The position numbers and the translations under genes were made by a program. Source: Candidatus Rokuibacteriota bacterium (GTDB lineage: Bacteria; Methylomirabilota; Methylomirabilia; Rokubacteriales; CSP1-6). Taken from it: a DNA stretch of 15,275 bases. Positions 6,296 through 13,786 of this stretch are shown in pieces; positions within the stretch are counted from its first letter, which is position 1, and each line of letters begins with the position of its first letter. Below the pieces are notes generated by a model. That model had not been told where the DNA came from, made no database searches, and saw nothing but the letters and a program-made list of their open reading frames with translations. Where the stretch lies: contig JACQCL010000037.1 of NCBI GenBank assembly GCA_016201645.1, positions 1 to 15,275 of the forward strand, given 5' to 3'.

Positions 6296-7660
6296 TCATG
6301 TGCCAAGAAGTGCCTGAATCGCTTCGTCGATGGACGCCACCCCCTGCGCTTCCAGGGGGAGCCGGGCCTCGACCGACAGATTGTTTCGCGGGACCACGGC
6401 GCCGGTAAAGCCCAGCGCTGCGGCCTCGCGGAGCCGTGTCTCGAGGCCGGTGACGGCGCGCACCTCGCCGGCCAGCCCCACCTCGCCCAAGATCAGGAGG
6501 TTTCCCTTGACGGGACGATCCATGTAACTCGACGCCGCAGCCACGATGAGCCCGAGGTCGGCGGCCGGCTCCACCACCCGCGCCCCACCCGCGACGTTCA
6601 CGAAGACGTCCTGCGTCTGGAGGGGGAATCCCAGACGCTTCTCCAACACCGCCAGGAGCAGGCACGCGCGGTTATAGTCCATCCCGAGCACCGTGCGCCG
6701 TGGCGTCCCGAAATTGGCCGGGCTCACCAGCGCCTGAAGCTCCAAGAGAAGCGGCCGAGTCCCTTCGAGGCTCGAGACGACCACCGAGCCCGGGACCCCC
6801 TGGGGACGTTCCGAGAGAAAGAACCCCGAGGGGTTCTTCACCTCGGCCAGGCCCCGCTCGGTCATCTCGAAGACGCCGATCTCATTGGTGGAACCGAAGC
6901 GGTTTTTCACGGCCCGCAAGACGCGATACCTGTGGTGACGCTCCCCCTCGAAGTACAGGACCGTGTCAACCAGATGCTCCAGCACGCGCGGGCCCGCCAG
7001 GGCCCCTTCCTTCGTCACGTGGCCCACCAGGAAGGTGGCAATCCCCTTTCGCTTGGCCAAGAGCATGAGCCGGCCTCCGCACTCGCGCACCTGGCTCACG
7101 CTCCCCGGCGCGGACTCGAGGTCGGGGAGATACACGGCCTGGATCGAGTCCACGACGAGCACCTGAGGCCGGAGGGATTCGGCGTGCCCCTCCACCGCCT
7201 CCAGATTGCTCTCCGCAAGGAGGAAGAGGCCTCCTGGTGAGATTCCCAGACGGTCGGCCCGGAGCTTGACCTGAGCCGCCGACTCCTCCCCCGAGACGTA
7301 CAGGACCGGCGCGCTGAGATCGGCCAGGGCGCGCGAGGCCTGGAGGAGGAGCGTGGACTTCCCGATGCCGGGATCGCCGCCAATCAGGACCAGCGAACCC
7401 CGCACGACCCCTCCGCCCAGCACCCTGTCGAGCTCGGCGATCCCCGTCGGAATGCGCTCGCCGCCCTCGAGGCTCACCTCGCCGAGAGGCACCGGAGTGC
7501 TGCCCGGCTGAGACGGTGCCCGCCGCCCCTTAGCCGGTACCTGGCGCTCCTCGACGAGCTCCAGCCACCGTCCCTGCCGGGCGCAATCCGAGCACGTGCC
7601 CGGCTTCGGAGCGGCGAAGCCGCACTCCTGGCAGCGATACACCGATGCGTCTCGAACCAT
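6296..7660 (-). CDS. radA: DNA repair protein RadA (Sms), branch-migration ATPase
   Basis: This 454-residue protein processes recombination intermediates together with RecA. It has an N-terminal four-cysteine zinc finger (C10, C13, C23, C26), a RecA-like ATPase core with Walker A GGDPGIGKST (94-103) and Walker B VLVVDS (167-172), the RadA-specific KNRFG motif (252-256), and a C-terminal Lon-protease-like domain containing LGEVGLAGEVR. The length is typical (about 450-460). The ATG at 7660 forms a TGATG one-base overlap with the mlaD stop, with AGGA nine bases upstream. The neighbour downstream is the YacL-type gene; disA, which lies between these two in Bacillus, is absent. Confidence 0.97.
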   Translation of the reverse strand: MVRDASVYRCQECGFAAPKPGTCSDCARQGRWLELVEERQVPAKGRRAPSQPGSTPVPLGEVSLEGGERIPTGIAELDRVLGGGVVRGSLVLIGGDPGIGKSTLLLQASRALADLSAPVLYVSGEESAAQVKLRADRLGISPGGLFLLAESNLEAVEGHAESLRPQVLVVDSIQAVYLPDLESAPGSVSQVRECGGRLMLLAKRKGIATFLVGHVTKEGALAGPRVLEHLVDTVLYFEGERHHRYRVLRAVKNRFGSTNEIGVFEMTERGLAEVKNPSGFFLSERPQGVPGSVVVSSLEGTRPLLLELQALVSPANFGTPRRTVLGMDYNRACLLLAVLEKRLGFPLQTQDVFVNVAGGARVVEPAADLGLIVAAASSYMDRPVKGNLLILGEVGLAGEVRAVTGLETRLREAAALGFTGAVVPRNNLSVEARLPLEAQGVASIDEAIQALLGT

Positions 7661-8832
7661 CAGCGCTTGTCCTGTCCGGCGCTGATCGTTGATCGGATTA
7701 AATAGCGCAAGATCACGCTCCGCTGGGCTCCCTCAAGGAAAGCCGCCAAGTTCTCGTAGACGGTCGGGTCCTCAAGCAGTCCTCCGAGCGTGCCCTCCCC
7801 CGCGGCCAGCCGGTCGGTGATGGCCCGAAGGTTGGCGAGCGCGACGCGGAAATCGCTCGCCGCCTGCCCGACGGGGCCTTCCCCCTCGTCCTGCAAGAGG
7901 CTCCCGGCAATTCCCTTCCCCTGGGCGAGCCGCTCGGAGACGGCGCGAAAGTTCCGCGCGAGCACCTGGAGATCCTGGGCCACCGACTTGTACTCAGGGT
8001 CGAAGAGGAGCGCGGCGATGAGCCCCTCGTCCGCCTTCCCCCGATCAGCCATTTTGCCAAGCGCTTCCATCGCCACCAGGAGCTGGCGGGCCGCCCGGCC
8101 GCTCTCGGCGGACAGCAGCACCCCCACGGCGCTCTGCCCCCGGCCCGTCTCGGCCAGGAGCTGCTCCGTAGAGGTCAGCACGCGGTTGAGCCGTTTCAGG
8201 ACTTCAGGCTCTTCATAGATGAGGACGTGGAGCCACCCCGACCCTTTTTCTACCTGCTCGGTCAGCCTTCGGGCGGAGCGGAGCACCGCCGAGAGGTCCT
8301 CCAGCGTTTTCGTCTCGTTGAACGTCTCCACCGTCGTTCGGAGCGACCCCGAGAGCGCGGCAACATTCTTCAAGATCTCCACCCCCTCGCCCGCCAGCCG
8401 GCTGACCTCCACCGGATCCCGGGTCGCGATGGACTCCCCCGGCTTCAGCGGGGGGGCCGCGGGGGTTCCCAGGCTGATCTCGACGATCTTGTCTCCGAGG
8501 AGACCCTGGGTTTCGATCCTGGCGATCGAATCCTTGCGAATCCGATCACTGAACCGCCGGGCGACGAAGAGCGAGACCCGGACCTTGGCGCCGGGAGTCT
8601 CTGGCAGCGACACCGCCGTGACGCGACCGATCTGAACTCCAGCCAAGCGGACGGTCGCGCCCTGGGTGAGCCCGCCGACTTCGGTGAACTCGGCCAGAAG
8701 CTCATACTTCAGTTCGAAATACCGCGCCCGAGCCCCCAAGAGGTAGCTCAAGCCGATGAGCACGCCCAGCGAGACCAGGACGAAGAGCCCGATGCGCATC
8801 TGGAGCGCCAGCTGGCGCCGGTTTTCAGCCAT
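7660..8832 (-). CDS. mlaD: MlaD-like MCE-domain lipid transport protein
   Basis: This protein of about 390 residues is the substrate-binding subunit of an Mla-type lipid transporter. It has a short cytoplasmic start, one transmembrane helix (about residues 12-33) and an MCE domain (about 42-120) with the core VRLAGVQIGRV and later GLLGDKIVEI. A long helical tail carries about five spaced copies of a Gly-rich/LL-D-P motif, for example GEGTLGGLLEDP. The tail makes it roughly twice the length of E. coli MlaD (about 183 residues). The start is uncertain by one codon: ATG at 8832 or the GTG just before it at 8835. GAAGG lies upstream, inside a direct repeat. It is separated from mlaF by about 70 nt and overlaps radA by one base. 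It should be anchored in the inner membrane facing the periplasm. Confidence 0.88.
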   Translation of the reverse strand: MAENRRQLALQMRIGLFVLVSLGVLIGLSYLLGARARYFELKYELLAEFTEVGGLTQGATVRLAGVQIGRVTAVSLPETPGAKVRVSLFVARRFSDRIRKDSIARIETQGLLGDKIVEISLGTPAAPPLKPGESIATRDPVEVSRLAGEGVEILKNVAALSGSLRTTVETFNETKTLEDLSAVLRSARRLTEQVEKGSGWLHVLIYEEPEVLKRLNRVLTSTEQLLAETGRGQSAVGVLLSAESGRAARQLLVAMEALGKMADRGKADEGLIAALLFDPEYKSVAQDLQVLARNFRAVSERLAQGKGIAGSLLQDEGEGPVGQAASDFRVALANLRAITDRLAAGEGTLGGLLEDPTVYENLAAFLEGAQRSVILRYLIRSTISAGQDKR

Positions 8833-8891
8833 CACCCGGCCCGCCTTCGGCTCCCCCAGTTGATCGCCACCCGCCCTGCCTTCGGCTCCCC
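8833..8891 (-). repeat. Two-copy direct repeat between mlaF and mlaD
   Basis: Two 24-bp copies, 8833-8856 and 8868-8891, start 35 bp apart and agree at 22 of 24 positions by eye. Each minus-strand copy begins GGGGAGCCGAAGGC and ends CGGGTG. The left copy ends on the optional GTG start codon of mlaD and supplies its Shine-Dalgarno-like GAAGG. The short GCC-GAA-GGC core could form a small stem. The repeat fills most of the mlaF-mlaD gap, where no other gene is visible. Confidence 0.7.
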
Positions 8892-8901
8892 ACCCGAGCC
8901 A

Positions 8902-9651
8902 TCAGTTTCCTCGAAGCTCGCCCGCCAGGAACGCCCTGACCGCGGGGACCTGGGACGCGTGGATCTCCGCCGGGCTTCCCATGGCAGCGAACCTGCCCTC
9001 ATGGAGAATCGCCATCTGATCGGCCACCAGGTCGGCGAACTCGATATCGTGCGTGACCACGATCGCAGTGTCACATACCCCGCTCCGGAGCTCGGCGATC
9101 AGCTCTCCCACGACCCGGGCGTTGGTGGGATCAAGGCCGGCGGTCGGCTCGTCGAAGAAGACGACTTCGGGCTCGAGCACCAGCGCCCGAGCGATCCCGA
9201 CCCGCTTCTTCATTCCCCCCGACAGCTCCGCCGGCAGGAGGGAATCGGTGCCGGGCAATCCCACCAGCGACAGGAACTGGTGCACCCGGTCCGTGATCTC
9301 ACCCTCACTCCAGTGGGTGTGCTCGCGGAGCGGATACGCCACGTTCTCGAACACCGAGAGGGAGTCGAAGAGCGCAGCCCCCTGGAAGACGAACCCCGTC
9401 CGGCGCCGGAGCGGGAGCATCGCCTCCTCCCGGAGGTGCTCGATGTCGTGCCCGAAGAGCCTGATCTCCCCGCTATCCGGCCGGATCAGCCCCGCGCAGA
9501 GCCTGAGGAGCACCGTTTTGCCGACGCCGCTGCCGCCCATCACGGCCAGCGTGGTCCCTTTGGGGAGCGCCAGGCTCACCCCACAAAGGACCTCGTGGTA
9601 ATCAAAGGCCTTCCAGACCCCTTTGACCTCTACCACCAGCAGCTCTTCCAT
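8902..9651 (-). CDS. mlaF: MlaF-like ABC transporter ATPase
   Basis: This 249-residue cytoplasmic ATPase powers the Mla-type lipid transporter. It shows Walker A GGSGVGKT (39-46), Q-loop Q90, signature LSGGMKKRVGIARAL (143-157), Walker B with DEPTAG (167-172) and H-loop H201 in VTHD. The LSGGMKKR form of the signature is typical of MlaF/Ttg2A/TGD3 proteins. The ATG at 9651 overlaps the mlaE stop as TGATG, with GGAGG a few bases upstream. The frame continues up to 9891, but that extension lies inside mlaE and is not coding. mlaE lies directly upstream and mlaD follows after a repeat-bearing gap. Confidence 0.95.
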   Translation of the reverse strand: MEELLVVEVKGVWKAFDYHEVLCGVSLALPKGTTLAVMGGSGVGKTVLLRLCAGLIRPDSGEIRLFGHDIEHLREEAMLPLRRRTGFVFQGAALFDSLSVFENVAYPLREHTHWSEGEITDRVHQFLSLVGLPGTDSLLPAELSGGMKKRVGIARALVLEPEVVFFDEPTAGLDPTNARVVGELIAELRSGVCDTAIVVTHDIEFADLVADQMAILHEGRFAAMGSPAEIHASQVPAVRAFLAGELRGN

Positions 9652-10439
9652 CACACCTCCGGCCAGAACAGGAACAGAAACAGCTTGGTCAGGAAGAAAT
9701 CCGCCAGGATCACGCCCATCGCGACCTGCACCACCGTCGCCGTGGTCGCGCGGCCCAGTCCCTCCGTCCCGCCCTCGGTGACGAGGCCGTTGTGGCATCC
9801 GATCAACGCGATAATGGCGGCGAAGAAGAAGCTCTTGCCGATCCCGGTGAGGAAGTCGCGCAGCGTCACCCAGTAGAAGATGTTGTTCCAATACACGTAA
9901 AAATCCACGCGGCGCTCGAACACCGCGATCAGCATCCCGCCCAGGAGCCCGATGAAGTCGGCAAGGATGGTCAGGAGCGGGAAGACGACGAGCGCGGCGA
10001 GCAGCCGGGGAACGATGAGCTTCTTGACGTAGTTGACCCCGATGGCCCGGAGGGCGTCGATCTGCTCCGTCACCTTCATCGAACCCAGCTCGGCGGTGAT
10101 CCCCGACGCGACCTTCCCGCCGACCAGGATCGCGGTGAGCACCGGCCCCAGCTCCCGGAGCATCGAGAGCGCCACCACCGGTCCCACGTAGTTCTCGGCC
10201 CCGAAGCGGGCCATGTTCACGGCGCTCTGGAGCGCCAGCACCATGCCCGTGAAGATGGCGGCGGTCAGGGCAACCAGCACCGAGCTGACCCCCATCGCGT
10301 CCACCTGCAGGAGGACCAGCCGCCAGTAGGAGGGGGGAAGGGTGATGTTTCGCATCACCTGAGCGGTGAGCAGCCCGAGCCCGCCGTACCAGATCAATGC
10401 CTGCCGGCCCTGCACCCTCAGATACGCCCCTGCTGTCAC
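9651..10439 (-). CDS. mlaE: MlaE-like lipid ABC transporter permease
   Basis: This 262-residue multi-pass inner-membrane permease forms the channel-side subunit of the Mla-type transporter; E. coli MlaE has 260 residues. Family features include the conserved cytoplasmic coupling region ELGSMKVTEQIDALRAIGV, the following VPRLLA and several hydrophobic segments up to the C-terminus. The GTG at 10439 is preferred because AAGGAG lies five bases upstream. A TTG nine codons earlier, at 10466, would overlap the preceding gene by 14 bases and has no comparable ribosome binding site. The stop overlaps mlaF by one base. No STAS-domain mlaB and no mlaC lie next to it. Confidence 0.94.
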   Translation of the reverse strand: MTAGAYLRVQGRQALIWYGGLGLLTAQVMRNITLPPSYWRLVLLQVDAMGVSSVLVALTAAIFTGMVLALQSAVNMARFGAENYVGPVVALSMLRELGPVLTAILVGGKVASGITAELGSMKVTEQIDALRAIGVNYVKKLIVPRLLAALVVFPLLTILADFIGLLGGMLIAVFERRVDFYVYWNNIFYWVTLRDFLTGIGKSFFFAAIIALIGCHNGLVTEGGTEGLGRATTATVVQVAMGVILADFFLTKLFLFLFWPEV

Positions 10440-10444
10440 GGACT

Positions 10445-10450
10445 CTCCTT
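10445..10450 (-). promoter_or_regulatory. Ribosome binding site that fixes the mlaE start
   Basis: AAGGAG on the minus strand lies five bases before the GTG at 10439. It is the clearest Shine-Dalgarno match for this frame and argues against the upstream TTG at 10466. It sits in the 13-nt gap after the stop of the preceding small gene. Confidence 0.7.
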
Positions 10451-10452
10451 CC

Positions 10453-10977
10453 TCAGGGCCCGACAAAACTCCCGACGACCGCGCGGAAGTCCTCCGCCCC
10501 GCCGGCGAACTCAGCCGGCGGCGCCACGTAGATCAGGTCGTAGACACACCGTTCCCCTTTCACCACGTACGCCTCCACCTGGACGGGAGTCTCGTCCAGG
10601 CGTCCCTCGAAAAGCACGCGGACGGCATGATGCCCCGCCACGGTGGGCTCCTCCCGCTCCAGCACTTCCTTGCCGTGAAAGCCGAAGGTCAGGTGACGCG
10701 ACAGGACGGCCAACGACCGTGCGGGAGCATTGCCCTGGCACGTCGCGTTGACAACAATCCCCGCGCGGGAGGCGGGCCGGCGCAGGAGGAGGTCCGCCGG
10801 GCCGTCGGCTGCCACCTCCCATCCCTGTCTCACGGGGAGCGTGACGCGATATCCCTTCTGAGAATAAAAGACTCCCCCCTCGATGCGGCCGGCGCTGCAG
10901 GCCCACCCCCCGAGGACGAGCAGGAAGCTCCCCAGAACGAACGGCCAGCGTCTCCGGCGAATCCTCCTCAGCCTCAA
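10453..10977 (-). CDS. Unrecognised exported protein, possible lipoprotein
   Basis: I do not recognise this 174-residue protein. It has a very basic N-terminus (RLRRIRRRR, 2-10), a hydrophobic stretch (11-24) and then GWAC at 24-27. This could be a lipobox with C27 as the lipidated cysteine, although G at -3 and W at -2 are atypical. The mature part (about 145 residues) reads as an alternating beta/helix domain with GYRVTLPVRQGWEV near the front and YDLIYVAP near the end. This faintly suggests a PsbP/Mog1-like fold, which is inference only. The start is TTG at 10977, overlapping the hisIE stop as TTGA, with GAGGGG just before it. It is followed after 13 nt by mlaE, so a role in envelope lipid transport is suggested by position alone. 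It does not look like MlaA, MlaB or MlaC. Confidence 0.75.
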   Translation of the reverse strand: MRLRRIRRRRWPFVLGSFLLVLGGWACSAGRIEGGVFYSQKGYRVTLPVRQGWEVAADGPADLLLRRPASRAGIVVNATCQGNAPARSLAVLSRHLTFGFHGKEVLEREEPTVAGHHAVRVLFEGRLDETPVQVEAYVVKGERCVYDLIYVAPPAEFAGGAEDFRAVVGSFVGP

Positions 10978-11681
10978 CTCCCCTCGGATCCGGCCGTCTT
11001 CTTCGCGTGGCGCTGCCCAAGCTCCTCGAAGACCCGGCGGACCGAGATCCCGCGACGACCCAGCAGCACCATCGTATGAAACCAGAGGTCGGCCACCTCT
11101 TCGACGAGCCGGGTCTCCCCCTCGCCTCCCAGCGCCGCGGTGACGACCTCCGAGGCCTCCTCACCGATCTTCCGACAGATCTGCGCCTCTCCCTTTTTCA
11201 GGAGGTCAGCCACGTAAGAGCCGGGCGGAGGATTGACCTTCCGCGACTGGATCACGCGTTCGACGACGTCGAGGATCACTGGTCCCACGAAGGCCGGTGC
11301 GCGGGCAAGAACTTCTCCCCGCGAAGGGTCTTGGTCGAGCTTCGGGCCCGTACGGGCCCCGAAGCCAAGATCATTAAAGAAGCATGTCCGGCTGCCCGTG
11401 TGACAGGCCACCCCCTCCTGGTGAACTAGGAGGAGGAGCGCGTCCCTATCGCAGTCGGCGTAGATCGCCTCGACATGCTGGCGATGGCCGGAGGTCTCGC
11501 CCTTCTGCCAGAGCGCCTGCCGGGACCGCGACCAGTAATGGGCCAGCCCGGTGTCGAGGGTCTGCCGGAGCGCCTGGCGGTCCATCCAGGCCAGCATCAG
11601 GAGTTCGCCCGTCCGAGCCTCTTGGACCAGGGCGGGAATCAGCCCTTCCCGGTCCCACTTGAGTTCGTCGAGCGTGCTCAC
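10974..11681 (-). CDS. hisIE: Bifunctional phosphoribosyl-AMP cyclohydrolase / phosphoribosyl-ATP pyrophosphatase
   Basis: This 235-residue fusion carries out steps 2 and 3 of histidine synthesis. The N-terminal HisI domain (about 1-110) has the zinc cysteines C77, C93 and C100 and the metal aspartates D76, D78 and D80 in YADCDRDAL, plus SGHRQHV. The C-terminal HisE domain (about 135-235) has the MazG-like acidic helices KIGEEASEVV (171-180) and VEEVADLW (193-200). The two-domain length equals that of other fused HisIE proteins (about 200-240). The GTG at 11681 overlaps the hisF stop as GTGA. Its stop overlaps the TTG of the next gene by 4 bases, which physically links the his block to the mla block. 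Confidence 0.95.
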   Translation of the reverse strand: MSTLDELKWDREGLIPALVQEARTGELLMLAWMDRQALRQTLDTGLAHYWSRSRQALWQKGETSGHRQHVEAIYADCDRDALLLLVHQEGVACHTGSRTCFFNDLGFGARTGPKLDQDPSRGEVLARAPAFVGPVILDVVERVIQSRKVNPPPGSYVADLLKKGEAQICRKIGEEASEVVTAALGGEGETRLVEEVADLWFHTMVLLGRRGISVRRVFEELGQRHAKKTAGSEGS

Positions 11682-12451
11682 TCTTCGAGCCTCACCCTCA
11701 CGTTGCGATCCCGCAGGTACAGCTTGGCGTCGCGCACCGTGTAGGTTCCGAAGTGAAAGATCGACGCGGCGAGCGCGGCATCCGCCTTCCCCTCGACGAG
11801 TCCTTCTCTCAGGTGTTCAAGATTCCCCACCCCGCCCGAGGCGATCACCGGAACCGACACAGCCTCGGCGACCGCGCGGGTCAGGGCCAAGTCGTAGCCG
11901 TCCTGGGTCCCGTCCCGGTCCATGCTCGTCAGGAGGATCTCCCCGGCGCCGAGACCCTCCGCCTCCTGGGCCCAGGCCACGGCTTCCCCGTTCACCGGGC
12001 GGCGCCCCCCGTGGCTATACACGCGCCACCGGCCGTTCGCACCGGCGTTCTCCCGCTTGGCATCAATCGCCACGACGATGCACTGGCTGCCGAAGCGCTC
12101 GGCCGCCTCGCGGATCAGCCCGGGCCGCTCGAGCGCCGCCGTATTCACCGAGACCTTGTCCGCTCCCGCGCGGAGCAGCGTCCTGATGTCGTCTATTTCG
12201 CGAATGCCCCCGCCGACCGTCAGCGGCATGTAGATCCCCTCGGCGGTGCGCCGGACCACGTCCAGCGTAATGGCTCGTCCCTCAGAGGACGCGGTGATAT
12301 CGAGGAACACCAGCTCATCCGCCCCCTGACGGTCATACGCCTGGGCCGCCGCCACAGGATCGCCCGCGTCGCGGAGGTCGAGGAACCGGACCCCTTTGAC
12401 GACCCGCCCGTCCTTGACGTCCAGGCACGGGATGATGCGCTTGGCTAGCAC
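11678..12451 (-). CDS. hisF: Imidazole glycerol phosphate synthase, cyclase subunit
   Basis: This 257-residue TIM-barrel enzyme uses ammonia channelled from HisH to form imidazole glycerol phosphate and AICAR from PRFAR. The catalytic aspartates fall exactly at the family positions: D11 in IIPCLDVKDG and D130 in VVAIDAKR. Phosphate-binding segments TVGGGIREI, ITSMDRDGT-like LTSMDRDGT and IASGGVGN are present. The GTG at 12451 gives the usual N-terminus LAKRIIPCLDV and overlaps the end of hisA by 7 bases. No strong Shine-Dalgarno was found, so translational coupling to hisA is likely. A longer frame upstream lies within hisA and is not coding. Confidence 0.96.
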   Translation of the reverse strand: MLAKRIIPCLDVKDGRVVKGVRFLDLRDAGDPVAAAQAYDRQGADELVFLDITASSEGRAITLDVVRRTAEGIYMPLTVGGGIREIDDIRTLLRAGADKVSVNTAALERPGLIREAAERFGSQCIVVAIDAKRENAGANGRWRVYSHGGRRPVNGEAVAWAQEAEGLGAGEILLTSMDRDGTQDGYDLALTRAVAEAVSVPVIASGGVGNLEHLREGLVEGKADAALAASIFHFGTYTVRDAKLYLRDRNVRVRLEE

Positions 12452-13167
12452 GCCGCCAACTCGGCCAACGCCTGCTTCAGGTCGACCGCTCCCGTGTAGA
12501 GGGCGCGGCCCACGACCGCCCCAATCACCCCCGGGATTCCCGCCAGCCGCTTGAGATCCTCGAGGCACGCCACCCCGCCGGAGGCCAGGAGGGGGAGACC
12601 GGCCGCGCGCGCCACGGCTTCTGTGCTCGTGATGTTGGGACCGGACTGGGTGCCGTCGCGCCCGATGTCCGTGTACAGGATCTCCGCCGCTCCGACCTGG
12701 CCGGCCCGCCGGGCCAGATCCACCGCCGTGACGTCGAGCCGCCGCGTCCAACCATCCACGGCGATCTTTCCGTCGGCGGCGTCCACGGCCACGATGATCC
12801 TGGCGGGAAAGCGGCGACAGGCCTCGGCGAGGAACACGGGATCCAGCGCGGCCCGGGTTCCCACGAGCGCCCACCGAGCCCCGGAGGCCAAGAGCGCCTC
12901 GACAGCCTCAAGACTCCTGAGCCCGCCTCCCGCTTCCACCGGGACCCGGACGCTCCGCACAATCTCCCCGATGAGCCCGGTCTGCTTGGGTGATCCGGCG
13001 AACGCGCCGTCAAGGTCCACGACGTGGAGCCTCGGCGCGCCCGCGGCGGCCCACGCACGGGCCGTCGCCACGGGGTCATCCGAGAACACGGTCTCAGCCT
13101 CCGCCCGCCCCTGGAAGAGCCGGACGCATCGGCCGCCGCGCAGATCCACGGCCGGGATCACCATCAT
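12445..13167 (-). CDS. hisA: Phosphoribosylformimino-AICAR ribotide isomerase (ProFAR isomerase)
   Basis: This 240-residue TIM barrel opens the aminoaldose ring of ProFAR to PRFAR, the substrate of HisF-HisH. The first catalytic aspartate is D8 in IPAVDLRGG. The second lies in IIVAVDAADGKIAVDGW, and the phosphate-binding YTDIGRDGTQSG and LLASGGV segments follow. Length and spacing are normal. Two adjacent ATG codons (13167 and 13164) could start it. The first overlaps the hisH TGA as ATGA and has GGGGAG five bases upstream. Longer frames to 13305 run inside hisH. The hisH-hisA-hisF order is a common bacterial arrangement. Confidence 0.96.
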   Translation of the reverse strand: MMVIPAVDLRGGRCVRLFQGRAEAETVFSDDPVATARAWAAAGAPRLHVVDLDGAFAGSPKQTGLIGEIVRSVRVPVEAGGGLRSLEAVEALLASGARWALVGTRAALDPVFLAEACRRFPARIIVAVDAADGKIAVDGWTRRLDVTAVDLARRAGQVGAAEILYTDIGRDGTQSGPNITSTEAVARAAGLPLLASGGVACLEDLKRLAGIPGVIGAVVGRALYTGAVDLKQALAELAAC

Positions 13168-13781
13168 CGCCGCTCCCCCTTCACGAACGCGGCGAAGTTC
13201 TCGATCAGCTTGAGCCCCCACCGCTGGCTCTTCTCCGGGTGAAACTGTGTGGCAAAGAGAGACCCCTTGCCGATGGCGGCGGGGAAGGTCACGGCGTAGG
13301 TGCACGTCGCCACCTTCAGCGTTCCATCCAGCAGTTCCGGGTAATACGAGTGGACAAAGTAAAAGTAGGCGCCGCTGGGGATGCCGTCAAAGATGGCGAG
13401 GTCGCCCGCGTGCTGAACCTGGTTCCATCCCATGTGGGGCACCTTGAACCCCTTCGGGAAGCGGCGGACCACCCCGGGGATCAGGTCGAGCCCCTTGCCC
13501 TGGCCGAACTCCTCGCTTTCGGAGAAGAGCAGCTGGTAACCGAGGCAGATGCCGAGGAAGGGGCGCCCGCCCTCGAGCGCCCCGCGGAGGGGCGCCAGCA
13601 ATGCCAAGCGTTCGAGGCTCAGCATCGCGTCGTGGAAGGCGCCGTCACCGGGCAGCACCACCGCCTCCGCCTCTGCGACCGCCCGCGGATCCTGGGTCAC
13701 GAGGGCGTCCATGCCGACGCGCGCGAACGCCTTCTCGACGCTTCCCAGGTTCCCTCTGCCGTAATCCACAATCGCAATCAT
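13164..13781 (-). CDS. hisH: Imidazole glycerol phosphate synthase, glutamine amidotransferase subunit
   Basis: This 205-residue class I glutaminase supplies ammonia to HisF. The catalytic triad is visible as C79 in LGICLGYQLLF and H181 with E183 in ATQFHPEKS. The N-terminus IAIVDYGRGNLGSV and the PHMGWNQ segment (115-121) are typical. The oxyanion-side motif reads PGDGAF (44-49), a variant of PGVGAF. The ATG at 13781 comes 5 nt after the hisB stop and is preceded by a purine-rich AGGGGG tract. The stop overlaps hisA. Confidence 0.96.
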   Translation of the reverse strand: MIAIVDYGRGNLGSVEKAFARVGMDALVTQDPRAVAEAEAVVLPGDGAFHDAMLSLERLALLAPLRGALEGGRPFLGICLGYQLLFSESEEFGQGKGLDLIPGVVRRFPKGFKVPHMGWNQVQHAGDLAIFDGIPSGAYFYFVHSYYPELLDGTLKVATCTYAVTFPAAIGKGSLFATQFHPEKSQRWGLKLIENFAAFVKGERR

Positions 13782-13786
13782 GCGGG

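Noticed and set aside
8227..9876. A 549-codon open frame on the plus strand
   Set aside because: It is antisense to mlaD and mlaF, both of which carry complete family motifs. Long antisense frames are expected in GC-rich DNA, and its translation shows no recognisable domain.
9652..9891. Upstream extension of the mlaF frame
   Set aside because: It overlaps the conserved end of mlaE. The ATG at 9651 has GGAGG upstream and a TGATG junction.
12452..12874. Upstream extension of the hisF frame
   Set aside because: It lies wholly within hisA in another frame. The HisF family N-terminus and D11 fit the GTG at 12451 exactly.
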